Positions 43,449-49,331 of a stretch of 49,331 bases of DNA are shown one piece after another; position 1 is the stretch's first letter, and every line of letters begins with the position of its first letter. The DNA is taken from the NCBI GenBank assembly GCA_030833925.1, contig JAURGE010000017.1, positions 1-49,331 of the forward strand. The letters are read 5' to 3'. The position numbers and the translations under genes are program-made. The stretch comes from Alphaproteobacteria bacterium. GTDB lineage: Bacteria > Pseudomonadota > Alphaproteobacteria > Bin95. The notes under the pieces were generated by a model. That model searched no databases and had not been told where the DNA came from. It saw nothing but the letters and a program-made list of their open reading frames with translations.

Positions 43449-44489
43449 TCAGCTACCATTAAGTTCTTTGCGAACAATCTCTGCACCACCGGTAAGGGCC
43501 TTAAGTTTTTGAAAGGCTGTCTCGCGCGAGAGGTATTTCATCCCGCAGTCTGGTGCTGCGATAAGTCGATTGGCTGGAATATGCTTTAGTGCCCCTCGAA
43601 GTCGAGCTGCAACGATATCCGCTGTTTCAATCAGCCCGCTGCCAAGGTCGAGTACACCGTACATGATCATCTTTGATGGCAGGCGTGCCAAGATTTCAGG
43701 ATTAAGTTTAGGTTGAGCTGCTTCAATCGATATTGCAGTTGCCGAGCAAGCATCTAATTCGGAGAGAAAGGAATATCCGTCTGGTTTTTCTTTTACGACA
43801 TATGCATATCCGAAGCACATGTGGACGATGGTCGGGCCCTCGACATCTTCCAAAACATGGTTGATTGCAGAAACTCCAAAACGACGTGCCTCTTCGGGGT
43901 GGGCTTGGAGATGAGGATCATCAATCTGAATTACATCGGCACCCGCAAGCTTCAGATCCTTAATTTCGTCCCTTAGCGCTTCTGCATAGGCCATAATCAG
44001 GCTTTCTTGATCCCGATAATATTCATCCAGCGCCATTTTTGCCATGGTGAAGGGGCCCGGGATGGTTACCTTAACTGGTAGGCAAGTGTGGGCTCGAGCG
44101 AAGGAAACTTCCTCTACTTGAACTGGCTTAGTTCTTGTGATTTTTCCGACAACGCGCGGAACAGTGGTGGGCTTGCCTGTTCGCCCAGGTACAACGCCAG
44201 GGTTATCTATATCTATCCCTTCTAAAGCGTTGGCAAAGTGATTGAAGTAGCTTTCCCGCCTTACTTCACCGTCTCCAACAACAGTTAAACCCGCGCGCTC
44301 AAGATCGTGCAGCACTGATAGCGCCGCATCATCCTGGGCTTCCTTAAGCACCTCTTCAGAAGGTCGCCAAACTTCCTTCATTCGAACGCGTGGAGGTCCA
44401 CTCCCCAGCAAAATATTCTTATCGACAAGCCAATTGGGTTGGGGGTAGCTGCCCACGAGTGTCGTTGGGAGGAGAGTGTCGAAGAGCAT
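43449..44489 (-). CDS. MetE C-terminal-domain-only protein (cobalamin-independent methionine synthase II family)
   Basis: A 346-residue barrel equal to only the catalytic half of MetE (full-length about 750). The zinc site is complete: His and Cys in IVHMCFGYA near residue 214, Glu in ISIEAAQP near 250 and Cys in AAPDCGMKYL near 310. TTLVGSYPQPNWL at the start and VIQIDDPHL near 180 are family motifs. Related short proteins include folate-independent methionine synthases and epoxyalkane:CoM transferase-like enzymes. The start at 44489 was chosen because the 14 extra upstream residues are unlike the family. It is divergent from the hydrolase at 44613. Confidence 0.88.
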   Translation of the reverse strand: MLFDTLLPTTLVGSYPQPNWLVDKNILLGSGPPRVRMKEVWRPSEEVLKEAQDDAALSVLHDLERAGLTVVGDGEVRRESYFNHFANALEGIDIDNPGVVPGRTGKPTTVPRVVGKITRTKPVQVEEVSFARAHTCLPVKVTIPGPFTMAKMALDEYYRDQESLIMAYAEALRDEIKDLKLAGADVIQIDDPHLQAHPEEARRFGVSAINHVLEDVEGPTIVHMCFGYAYVVKEKPDGYSFLSELDACSATAISIEAAQPKLNPEILARLPSKMIMYGVLDLGSGLIETADIVAARLRGALKHIPANRLIAAPDCGMKYLSRETAFQKLKALTGGAEIVRKELNGS

Positions 44490-44514
44490 ATGAAAAATCC
44501 AAAACCTTTCGGAA

Positions 44515-44562
44515 GTGGAAGAGCGTAACATTGTCGAAGAGATTCGGTCGCGCTCTTCTCAC
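44515..44562. promoter_or_regulatory. Interrupted inverted repeat in the MetE-like / hydrolase divergent region
   Basis: GTGGAAGAGCG (44515-44525) and CGCTCTTCTCAC (44551-44562) pair over 11 bases with one bulged T, separated by 25 bases. The repeat lies between two divergent starts, and the second arm is just upstream of TATAAA at 44568, a candidate -10 box for the plus strand. A shared operator is an inference. Confidence 0.45.
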
Positions 44563-44612
44563 GACCTTATAAATCGCTCACGATGCAAAGAATTTGGTGA
44601 GGAGTATAAGAA

Positions 44613-45302
44613 ATGGCAAACATAGTACTCATACACGGGGCTTATCAGGGTGGTTGGATCTGGCGGGACGTGGCAGCTAAACTTCGTGGACGAGGTCATA
44701 CTGTGCTCACCCCAACTTTGGATGGCTGCGGTGAGCGCGCCCACGCTCTTAGGCCAGGAATCACAACCGAAACACATGGTGCCGAGATTGCTGAATTATT
44801 GTTCTACGAAGATTTGAGGGATGTCGTTCTTGCAGGCACATCTTCTGGCGGTATGGTCATGGCTGCTGCTGCGGAACGAGCGAGAGACCGAATTGCTCGT
44901 GTAGTCTTTGCTGATGCACTTGCCTTAATGGATGGCGAGAAGATCCGAGATATTGTGAAGCGTCCATCTAAAGTTGAGAACGAACTCGGACTTGGCCCTG
45001 ACAGAGATGATTTAGTAGGGCGCCTTTTTAAGGATTTGCCGGAAGAGACCCGGAATTGGGCGGCCGATCGCTGTACTCTGCATCCTCGCGCCTGTTTCTA
45101 TGAACCAGTCAAGCTAAAGAATTTTTGGAATCAAAAATGGGATGCCGATGTTCTTTATTGTACAAAGGCTGAAAATCCTGGCGAAGCACATATTCGCCGA
45201 GCGGCCGACGCCCTTAGTGCCCGTTGGCATGTCCTCGAAACAGATCATTATCCGATGTTAAGCAAGCCTGATGAATTGGCAAAAATAATTGAGAAAAACT
45301 GA
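44613..45302 (+). CDS. Alpha/beta hydrolase (methylesterase/salicylate esterase-like)
   Basis: A 229-residue compact hydrolase. The start IVLIHGAYQGGWIWRDVAAKL is that of the plant methylesterase/hydroxynitrile lyase-like subgroup, with the nucleophile in AGTSSGGMV near residue 76 and the final His in ETDHYPMLSKPDEL near 211. GGAG precedes the ATG. It heads a plus-strand run with a GST 14 bases downstream, so a conjugation or detoxification pathway is likely. The substrate is unknown. Confidence 0.86.
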   Translation: MANIVLIHGAYQGGWIWRDVAAKLRGRGHTVLTPTLDGCGERAHALRPGITTETHGAEIAELLFYEDLRDVVLAGTSSGGMVMAAAAERARDRIARVVFADALALMDGEKIRDIVKRPSKVENELGLGPDRDDLVGRLFKDLPEETRNWAADRCTLHPRACFYEPVKLKNFWNQKWDADVLYCTKAENPGEAHIRRAADALSARWHVLETDHYPMLSKPDELAKIIEKN

Positions 45303-45316
45303 GGAATAACAGAAAG

Positions 45317-46000
45317 ATGGTTAAGTTTTACTATAACACTGGCCCCAATCCTATGAAGGTTGCACTACTCCTTGAGGAAGCAGGTGTTAAGTATGAGGCA
45401 ATCCCCATAGATGGACGGTTGGGAGACCAGCATAAGCCAGAGTATCTAGCAATTAATCCTAATGCTAAGGCACCTAGTCTTGTCGATGGTGATGTTACGA
45501 TCTTCGATAGCAATGCCATTTTGCTTTATTTAGCCGAAAAAACTGGTCAGTTTATTCCAGCAGGTTTTGGTCCCGAACGAGGTGAAATGTTGTCGTGGCT
45601 CATGTTTGTTGCCACGGGCATCGGTCCATATTCAGGCCAATCTGTTCATTTTCAGCATCATGCTCCTGAAAAGCTGGAATATGCGATTAATCGCTATCGT
45701 TTTGAGGCAAAGCGGCATTACGGGATAATAGACAAGCGCCTTGAAAGTAGGCCTTACGTGCTTGGTGAGAAGTACTCAATCGTCGATATGGCTGTTTGGG
45801 GTTGGGCAACAAGATTAGCCTATGTAGTCGACGAGGCGACACGAGATGCAATGCCCAACTTGAAACGGCTGATAGATGAAATTTCTGCACGCCCTGCGGC
45901 GCTTCGGGTTCAGGCTTTGGTAGATGCCCACTCTTTCAAGGTCGAAATGGACGAAGATGCTCGGAAAAATATGTTTCCATCAAACCTTGTTAAAGCCTGA
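45317..46000 (+). CDS. Glutathione S-transferase family protein
   Basis: A 227-residue GST. The thioredoxin-like N-domain has FYYNTGPNPMKVALLLEEAG, the PSLVDGDVTIFDSNAILLYL block near residue 55 with the conserved cis-Pro and glutathione-binding DSNAI, and a helical C-domain with YSIVDMAVWGW near 153 (the N-capping motif). The TGPN start resembles the Nu-class/YfcG type, which has disulfide-bond oxidoreductase activity. It is 14 bases after the hydrolase gene. The substrate is unknown. Confidence 0.9.
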   Translation: MVKFYYNTGPNPMKVALLLEEAGVKYEAIPIDGRLGDQHKPEYLAINPNAKAPSLVDGDVTIFDSNAILLYLAEKTGQFIPAGFGPERGEMLSWLMFVATGIGPYSGQSVHFQHHAPEKLEYAINRYRFEAKRHYGIIDKRLESRPYVLGEKYSIVDMAVWGWATRLAYVVDEATRDAMPNLKRLIDEISARPAALRVQALVDAHSFKVEMDEDARKNMFPSNLVKA

Positions 46001-46179
46001 TGGAGAGCTGCTAGGTGTCTAGCAAAAATTCTAAGTCTTGAGATCAAATTACTCTGTATCTGTCGTGAGCTGTTCGTGGTCTATTTTCTTTCAAGCTAAA
46101 AACCTTGCCGCTATCCCAAGTTAAGGTTGCTAGAAAGCCGCAAGATGACTGTTCAGCAGTTGCTGTTGGAGTAAAGAGA
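46001..46179 (+). other. Intergenic region between the GST and LLM oxidoreductase genes
   Basis: A 179-base gap. Nine bases after the GST stop, TGCTAG and CTAGCA form a perfect 6-bp hairpin with a GTGT loop, followed by AAAAATT rather than T residues. A real terminator is doubtful. The remainder shows the ribosome site GGAG before 46180 and nothing else I can support. Confidence 0.35.
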
Positions 46180-47232
46180 ATGTCAGAGCCTGCAAGTAGA
46201 TCGCAGACAATGCAATTTGGCGTCATGCAGCGCGGAGTTTTTCCTTGGGATGAGGATATGCGGGCGCGTTTTGAAGAGTTGATGGAACAGGCGCGTCTTC
46301 TTGAACAGCTAGGCTATGATAGCATCACTAAGGGATCACATTTTTCGACATACCCGCACCGGGAGATGATGCAGGTCCCTTACCTGTCTCGTGTTATGGC
46401 GGAAGCGCCGAGTTTGCGTCTCAATGCTGGCATTGTGCTGCTTTCACTGCACAATCCGCTTGAAGTAGCCGACTATTTTGCCACGATGGATTTGATGTCT
46501 GGCGGAAAGATGATTTTTGGCTGTGCCCTTGGCTATAGGGATGTCGAGTATAGGGGGTTCGGCGTAAAAAAAGGTGAGGGGGTTCAGCGCTTTGAGGAAA
46601 ATTTAGAGGCGATCAAGAAGCTTTGGACGGGGGAAGCTGTTCATATGACTGGCTCCCATTTTGAGTTAGCGGGAGCTCGTATTTCTGTGCCGTTAGTCCA
46701 AAGTCCAAGACCTCCGATTTGGATGGGCGCTAATGTCGATAACGCTGTGAAGCGTGCGGCTCGTCTTGCTGATTGCTGGTATCTCAATCCACATCAAAAG
46801 TTTGAGACCCTGCGGCGTCAAATGGATATCTACAGAGCGGAGTTGGATCGTTTAGGAAAGCCATTTCCAAAGGAACTTCCAATTCGCCGTGAAGTTTTTT
46901 GTGGAAGGACACACGAAGAAGCAGTCAACGTCGCAGCACCTTTTATTAAAGCAATGTATGACCTTTATAAGGAGTGGGGCCAAGATCGTGCTATGGCGAA
47001 GGGAGATCAAGATATCTCCATGGACTATGACGAACTCGCTCGCGATCGTTTCATTGTTGGTGATCCGGATGAGGTTGCAGAGGAGATGCTCCGTTACCAT
47101 CAGGAACTTGGCGTGAACCACATCATCATGAGTGTGCAGGGCGTTGGCATGCCGCAAAGCCAGACGCTGGAAACTTTTCACCTCATGGCTGAGGAAGTAT
47201 TTCCAAAAGTTCGCTCAGCCATTCCAGCGTGA
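46180..47232 (+). CDS. LLM-class (luciferase-like) flavin-dependent oxidoreductase
   Basis: A 350-residue bacterial luciferase-like monooxygenase using FMN (or F420 in some relatives). The start FGVMQRGVFPWDEDM leads to YDSITKGSHFSTYPHREMM near residue 46, GIVLLSLHNPLEVADYFATM near 87, GGKMIFGCALGYRDVEY near 109 and GANVDNAVKRAARLADCWYL near 186. VGDPDEVAEEMLRYHQELG near 297 is typical of the class. The frame opens at 46105, but the ATG at 46180 has GGAG nine bases upstream. It probably hydroxylates or cleaves an unknown aldehyde, ketone or sulfur compound. Confidence 0.9.
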   Translation: MSEPASRSQTMQFGVMQRGVFPWDEDMRARFEELMEQARLLEQLGYDSITKGSHFSTYPHREMMQVPYLSRVMAEAPSLRLNAGIVLLSLHNPLEVADYFATMDLMSGGKMIFGCALGYRDVEYRGFGVKKGEGVQRFEENLEAIKKLWTGEAVHMTGSHFELAGARISVPLVQSPRPPIWMGANVDNAVKRAARLADCWYLNPHQKFETLRRQMDIYRAELDRLGKPFPKELPIRREVFCGRTHEEAVNVAAPFIKAMYDLYKEWGQDRAMAKGDQDISMDYDELARDRFIVGDPDEVAEEMLRYHQELGVNHIIMSVQGVGMPQSQTLETFHLMAEEVFPKVRSAIPA

Positions 47233-47240
47233 TTAGATAG

Positions 47241-47660
47241 ATGTCGAAGCGAAGGAAGATAGGCCGGGGCTGGTATGGTGCAGCATTTGCTGTAGCAGGG
47301 GTGATTGCTGGCGCAGTTCATGTTCTTACGGTCGCGCCAGAAAGTTTCCGACTTTGGAGAGAGGTTTTGCCTCTGTCTGGAGCCGTTGGTTTCTTTCTTG
47401 GAGCCTTGATCAGGCCCTCTGGAATGTTTGCAGGTGCTGCCGCAGGGGTAGCAGCTTTATTCATTTTTGCGCTCGCATATTCTCTGGGCGAGACGTTGAT
47501 CCAGGTGATCCAAGGCGAGCTTCTAGGTGTCAGAAGTTGGATTCTTTCCGTGCTTCACTGGATGAACGAGGTTTTGACCCAAATAGGTGTTGCAGCTGCC
47601 GCTGCAGTTTTCCTAGGGGGCATTTTAGGTTTGCTTATTAGTCGTTCGCTGGCTCGTTAG
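47241..47660 (+). CDS. Small multi-pass membrane protein, function unknown
   Basis: A 139-residue protein with a basic N-terminus (MSKRRKIGRGW) and about four hydrophobic helices: WYGAAFAVAGVIAGAVHVL, LPLSGAVGFFLGALI, FAGAAAGVAALFIFALAYS and a C-terminal VAAAAAVFLGGILGLLI. A pair of tryptophans sits in SWILSVLHWM. I do not recognise a family. It starts eight bases after the LLM gene, so it is part of that transcript and may be a membrane partner of its pathway. Confidence 0.75.
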   Translation: MSKRRKIGRGWYGAAFAVAGVIAGAVHVLTVAPESFRLWREVLPLSGAVGFFLGALIRPSGMFAGAAAGVAALFIFALAYSLGETLIQVIQGELLGVRSWILSVLHWMNEVLTQIGVAAAAAVFLGGILGLLISRSLAR

Positions 47661-47851
47661 TTTCAAATTTTTTCGCAAGATTTTATCTAAAAAGTTTAAC
47701 GTTGGTTCAGCGTTTTGCCTCGGTTCGAAATTAGTGTGTGCAGACATTTGATGTTCCTATCAAGGAAAGTTCAGGAGATGCTAGCGTTGACAGCTTGAGT
47801 GCACCGCAATTTGATTTGAAGAAAATTTAAACTCAGAGAAGGAAGTCTTTC
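47661..47851 (+). promoter_or_regulatory. Intergenic region with a candidate sigma-70-type promoter for the SDR gene
   Basis: TTGACA at 47787-47792 is a perfect -35 box, with a 17-base spacer to TTTGAT (47810-47815), a weak -10 box matching three of six positions. The SDR start is at 47852, with AAGGAAG upstream. No gene is present in the 191 bases. Confidence 0.45.
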
Positions 47852-48628
47852 ATGAAAAATCCATACAGCCTTGAGGGGCGCCGAATTATGGTGACTGGAG
47901 CAGCCCAGGGAATTGGCCGTGGCGTTGCCAGGCTAGCAGTCGCTATGGGGGGGAAGGTTGCCGCTGTCGATCTTAACGGAGACGGGTTGGCCAGTTTGAA
48001 AGCAGAATTAGGAGACGCTTGCATAACAGAAGCAGGTTCAGTCACAGATCAATCTATGACTGAAGGCGTTATCTCTCGCATGACCGATGAGTGGGGCGGC
48101 TGTGATGGTCTTTTCAATAATGCTGGGATTGTTAGAGCGGCTATGATCCACAAGATGGCCCGTGAAACTTGGGATGAGGTTATCAATGTCAATTTGACAG
48201 GCGTGTACCTGACGCTTCAGGCGGTTGGCATGCACATGAAGGAAAGGGCCGAGTCGGCAGATGCTGACGAAATTTGTAATGGACAAATTGTTAATGTTTC
48301 TTCGATAGCCGGCACTGCGGGAACAATTGGCCAGATTAATTATGGTGCAGCGAAAGCTGGGGTACTTGGTATCACCATGAGTGCAGCAAAAGAGTGGGCT
48401 CGCTACGGGATCAACGTCAATTCAGTTGCATTCGGGACGGTTTCAACGCCAATGACTGAAGTTATTCGGGGGCCAAAGTTTGCCGCTCAAACCATGGCAC
48501 GAATTCCGCTAGGACGGTACGCTGAACCTGAAGATGTTGCGCCAACTTGCTGTTTCTTGATGAGCCCTGGTTCCACATACATAACAGGCAAAAATGTAAC
48601 GATTGATGGTGGTATTACAGCAATGTGA
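47852..48628 (+). CDS. Short-chain dehydrogenase/reductase
   Basis: A 258-residue classical SDR. The cofactor motif TGAAQGIGRG lies at residues 15-24, NNAGIV near 88, the catalytic Ser in IVNVSSIAG near 146, and the Tyr/Lys pair in NYGAAKAGVLG near 162. A C-terminal GKNVTIDGGITAM ends it. Asp at the second strand's end (AAVDLNGDG) suggests NAD(H). The substrate cannot be told. It is the last protein gene before the rRNA operon. Confidence 0.92.
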   Translation: MKNPYSLEGRRIMVTGAAQGIGRGVARLAVAMGGKVAAVDLNGDGLASLKAELGDACITEAGSVTDQSMTEGVISRMTDEWGGCDGLFNNAGIVRAAMIHKMARETWDEVINVNLTGVYLTLQAVGMHMKERAESADADEICNGQIVNVSSIAGTAGTIGQINYGAAKAGVLGITMSAAKEWARYGINVNSVAFGTVSTPMTEVIRGPKFAAQTMARIPLGRYAEPEDVAPTCCFLMSPGSTYITGKNVTIDGGITAM

Positions 48629-49097
48629 TCAGTAATCGGCGCCCAATGGGTTCAGGTTGACAGATGCGAAGAGCAAAAAATCCTGCGCGGCCGAAACTTT
48701 CGCTTGCATCAATCTAGGATTTAGAGCTATACAGAACTTTCCGCGGGTCGCAGCGCGGGTCGCCTGATGGCGGCTTTGTTTTGCGGCCCGCGTATTGCTC
48801 TTGGACATATGAATATTGAGAGAGAGGAGACGTGGTCGGCGTTTTGGTCGGTTTGCGTTGACTGCTTTGGGCTTCGGCTTGGAGTGGTTGAGGTAGATTG
48901 GTCTAAATGTCGTTACATGTTTTCTCTATTTATGAGACAGCGCGTTAGACGTTAGCTTTTAGCTGGCGTCTGATGATGTCGGTCGTTGGCTTTGAGCTAG
49001 CGGCTGGCAATTTTTAGTAATGATGTGAGGATCTTTCGTCATGCTGGGTTGTTTCTTGGGCTTTGGCTTTGGCTAGGGCTTGGGGGCAGTTTGGCGT
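48629..49097 (+). other. rRNA leader region, G/T-rich, with repeats and a candidate promoter
   Basis: No gene is convincing in these 469 bases. TTGCAT (48704) and TATACA (48728), spaced 18 bases apart, are a candidate rRNA promoter. The direct repeat CGCGGGTCGC occurs at 48742 and 48754, and its near-exact complement GCGGCCCGCG at 48783 would form a GC-rich hairpin. From about 48815 the plus strand is rich in G and T, ending in four GGCTTT-like hexamers (49059-49082) just before 16S. Leader antitermination or pre-rRNA processing signals are expected here. Confidence 0.45.
48754..48792 (+). repeat. GC-rich inverted repeat (with a second direct copy of one arm)
   Basis: CGCGGGTCGC pairs with GCGGCCCGCG (one wobble) over a 19-base loop, and the first arm is repeated 12 bases upstream at 48742. 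Two alternative stems are therefore possible, a layout seen in attenuators and processing stems. Which one forms is not known. Confidence 0.4.
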
Positions 49098-49331
49098 GAA
49101 CCTAAGAGTTTGATCCTGGCTCAGAACGAACGCTGGCGGCATGCCTAACACATGCAAGTCGAACGATCCTTCGGGATAGTGGCGGACGGGTGAGTAACGC
49201 GTAGGTATCTGCCTTGGAGTGGGGAACAACAGCTGGAAACGGCTGCTAATACCGCATACGCCCGGTAACGGGGAAAGCTTTATGTGCTCTAAGAGGAACC
49301 TGCGTCCGATTAGCTAGTTGGAGGGGTAACG
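49098..49331 (+). rRNA. 16S ribosomal RNA, 5' end (partial)
   Basis: The conserved start AGAGTTTGATCCTGGCTCAG begins at 49105, which places the mature 5' end near 49098. GAACGAACGCTGGCGGC, CCTAACACATGCAAGTCGAA and GGCGGACGGGTGAGTAACG follow. About 234 bases are present and the gene runs past the window. The first variable region is very short, with a small CGATCCTTCGGG hairpin, a compact form typical of Alphaproteobacteria. Confidence 0.97.

Noticed and set aside
47700-47760. A GGTTCGAA block resembling a tRNA T-loop
   Set aside because: The flanking five-base arms do not pair and no anticodon or acceptor stem can be drawn, so no tRNA is called.
48767-48955. A 62-codon frame in the rRNA leader
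   Set aside because: It has no ribosome site, is Cys/Trp-rich without pattern, and lies over the hairpin and G/T-rich leader.
1-49331. CRISPR arrays, insertion sequences, integrases, prophage or toxin-antitoxin genes
   Set aside because: No regularly spaced repeats, transposase or phage-like proteins were seen by eye on either strand.

Overview
The window is a chromosomal segment of an alphaproteobacterium. The start of a 16S rRNA gene at the right end has the alphaproteobacterial-looking 5' region, and housekeeping genes such as a cysteine-poor hemB and ubiK fit this group. The base composition looks moderate (roughly half GC by eye). Spacing is compact, with many ATGA, GTGA and TGATG overlaps, and none of the 53 coding regions resembles a DNA-binding transcription factor. 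A streamlined, probably marine heterotroph would fit, but the genus cannot be told from the sequence alone.

Layout. Positions 1-5482: the start of a divergent acyl-CoA synthetase gene, then parE, followed by a cassette of Asp/Glu-racemase-superfamily protein, aromatic-ring FAD hydroxylase and small cupin. 5563-8675 (-): the valine catabolic trio isobutyryl-CoA dehydrogenase, 3-hydroxyisobutyryl-CoA hydrolase and 3-hydroxyisobutyrate dehydrogenase. 8810-9865 (+): hemB. 9957-15404 (-): lgt, a MidA-type methyltransferase and pgeF, then an esterase, an Ldh2-type oxidoreductase and an alpha/beta hydrolase. 15473-17205 (+): ubiK, a YbjN-like gene, proC. 17202-19940 (-): ispH, thrB, rnhA and a gamma-glutamylcyclotransferase-like gene, nearly all overlapping. 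20001-23639: a lipoprotein, a folB gene without a standard start codon, a family 2 glycosyltransferase, an aldo/keto reductase and a PPOX-type flavoprotein. 23740-26984 (-): a membrane-fusion protein with an MFS transporter, and a Trm112/DUF971 pair.

From 27191 to 48628 the content is almost wholly catabolic. It holds an aldonate dehydratase, two TauD-type oxygenases, an SMP-30 lactonase, an enoyl-CoA hydratase, two EamA permeases and a divergent serine-glyoxylate aminotransferase / 2-hydroxyacid dehydrogenase pair. A seven-gene minus-strand operon (36229-43324) encodes a beta-hydroxyacid dehydrogenase, an NHL propeller, an extradiol-type dioxygenase, a TauD-type oxygenase, a two-subunit TPP-dependent E1 and a mandelate-racemase-like enzyme. 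Next come a MetE C-terminal-domain-only protein and a plus-strand run of hydrolase, GST, LLM flavoprotein, membrane protein and SDR. The segment ends in a G/T-rich rRNA leader and the 5' end of 16S rRNA.

Best candidates for something undescribed: the seven-gene oxygenase/E1 operon, whose substrate I cannot name; the short MetE-like protein; the racemase-superfamily/monooxygenase/cupin cassette with an altered active site; and folB, which appears to start at AUA in an ATAA overlap with the preceding gene.
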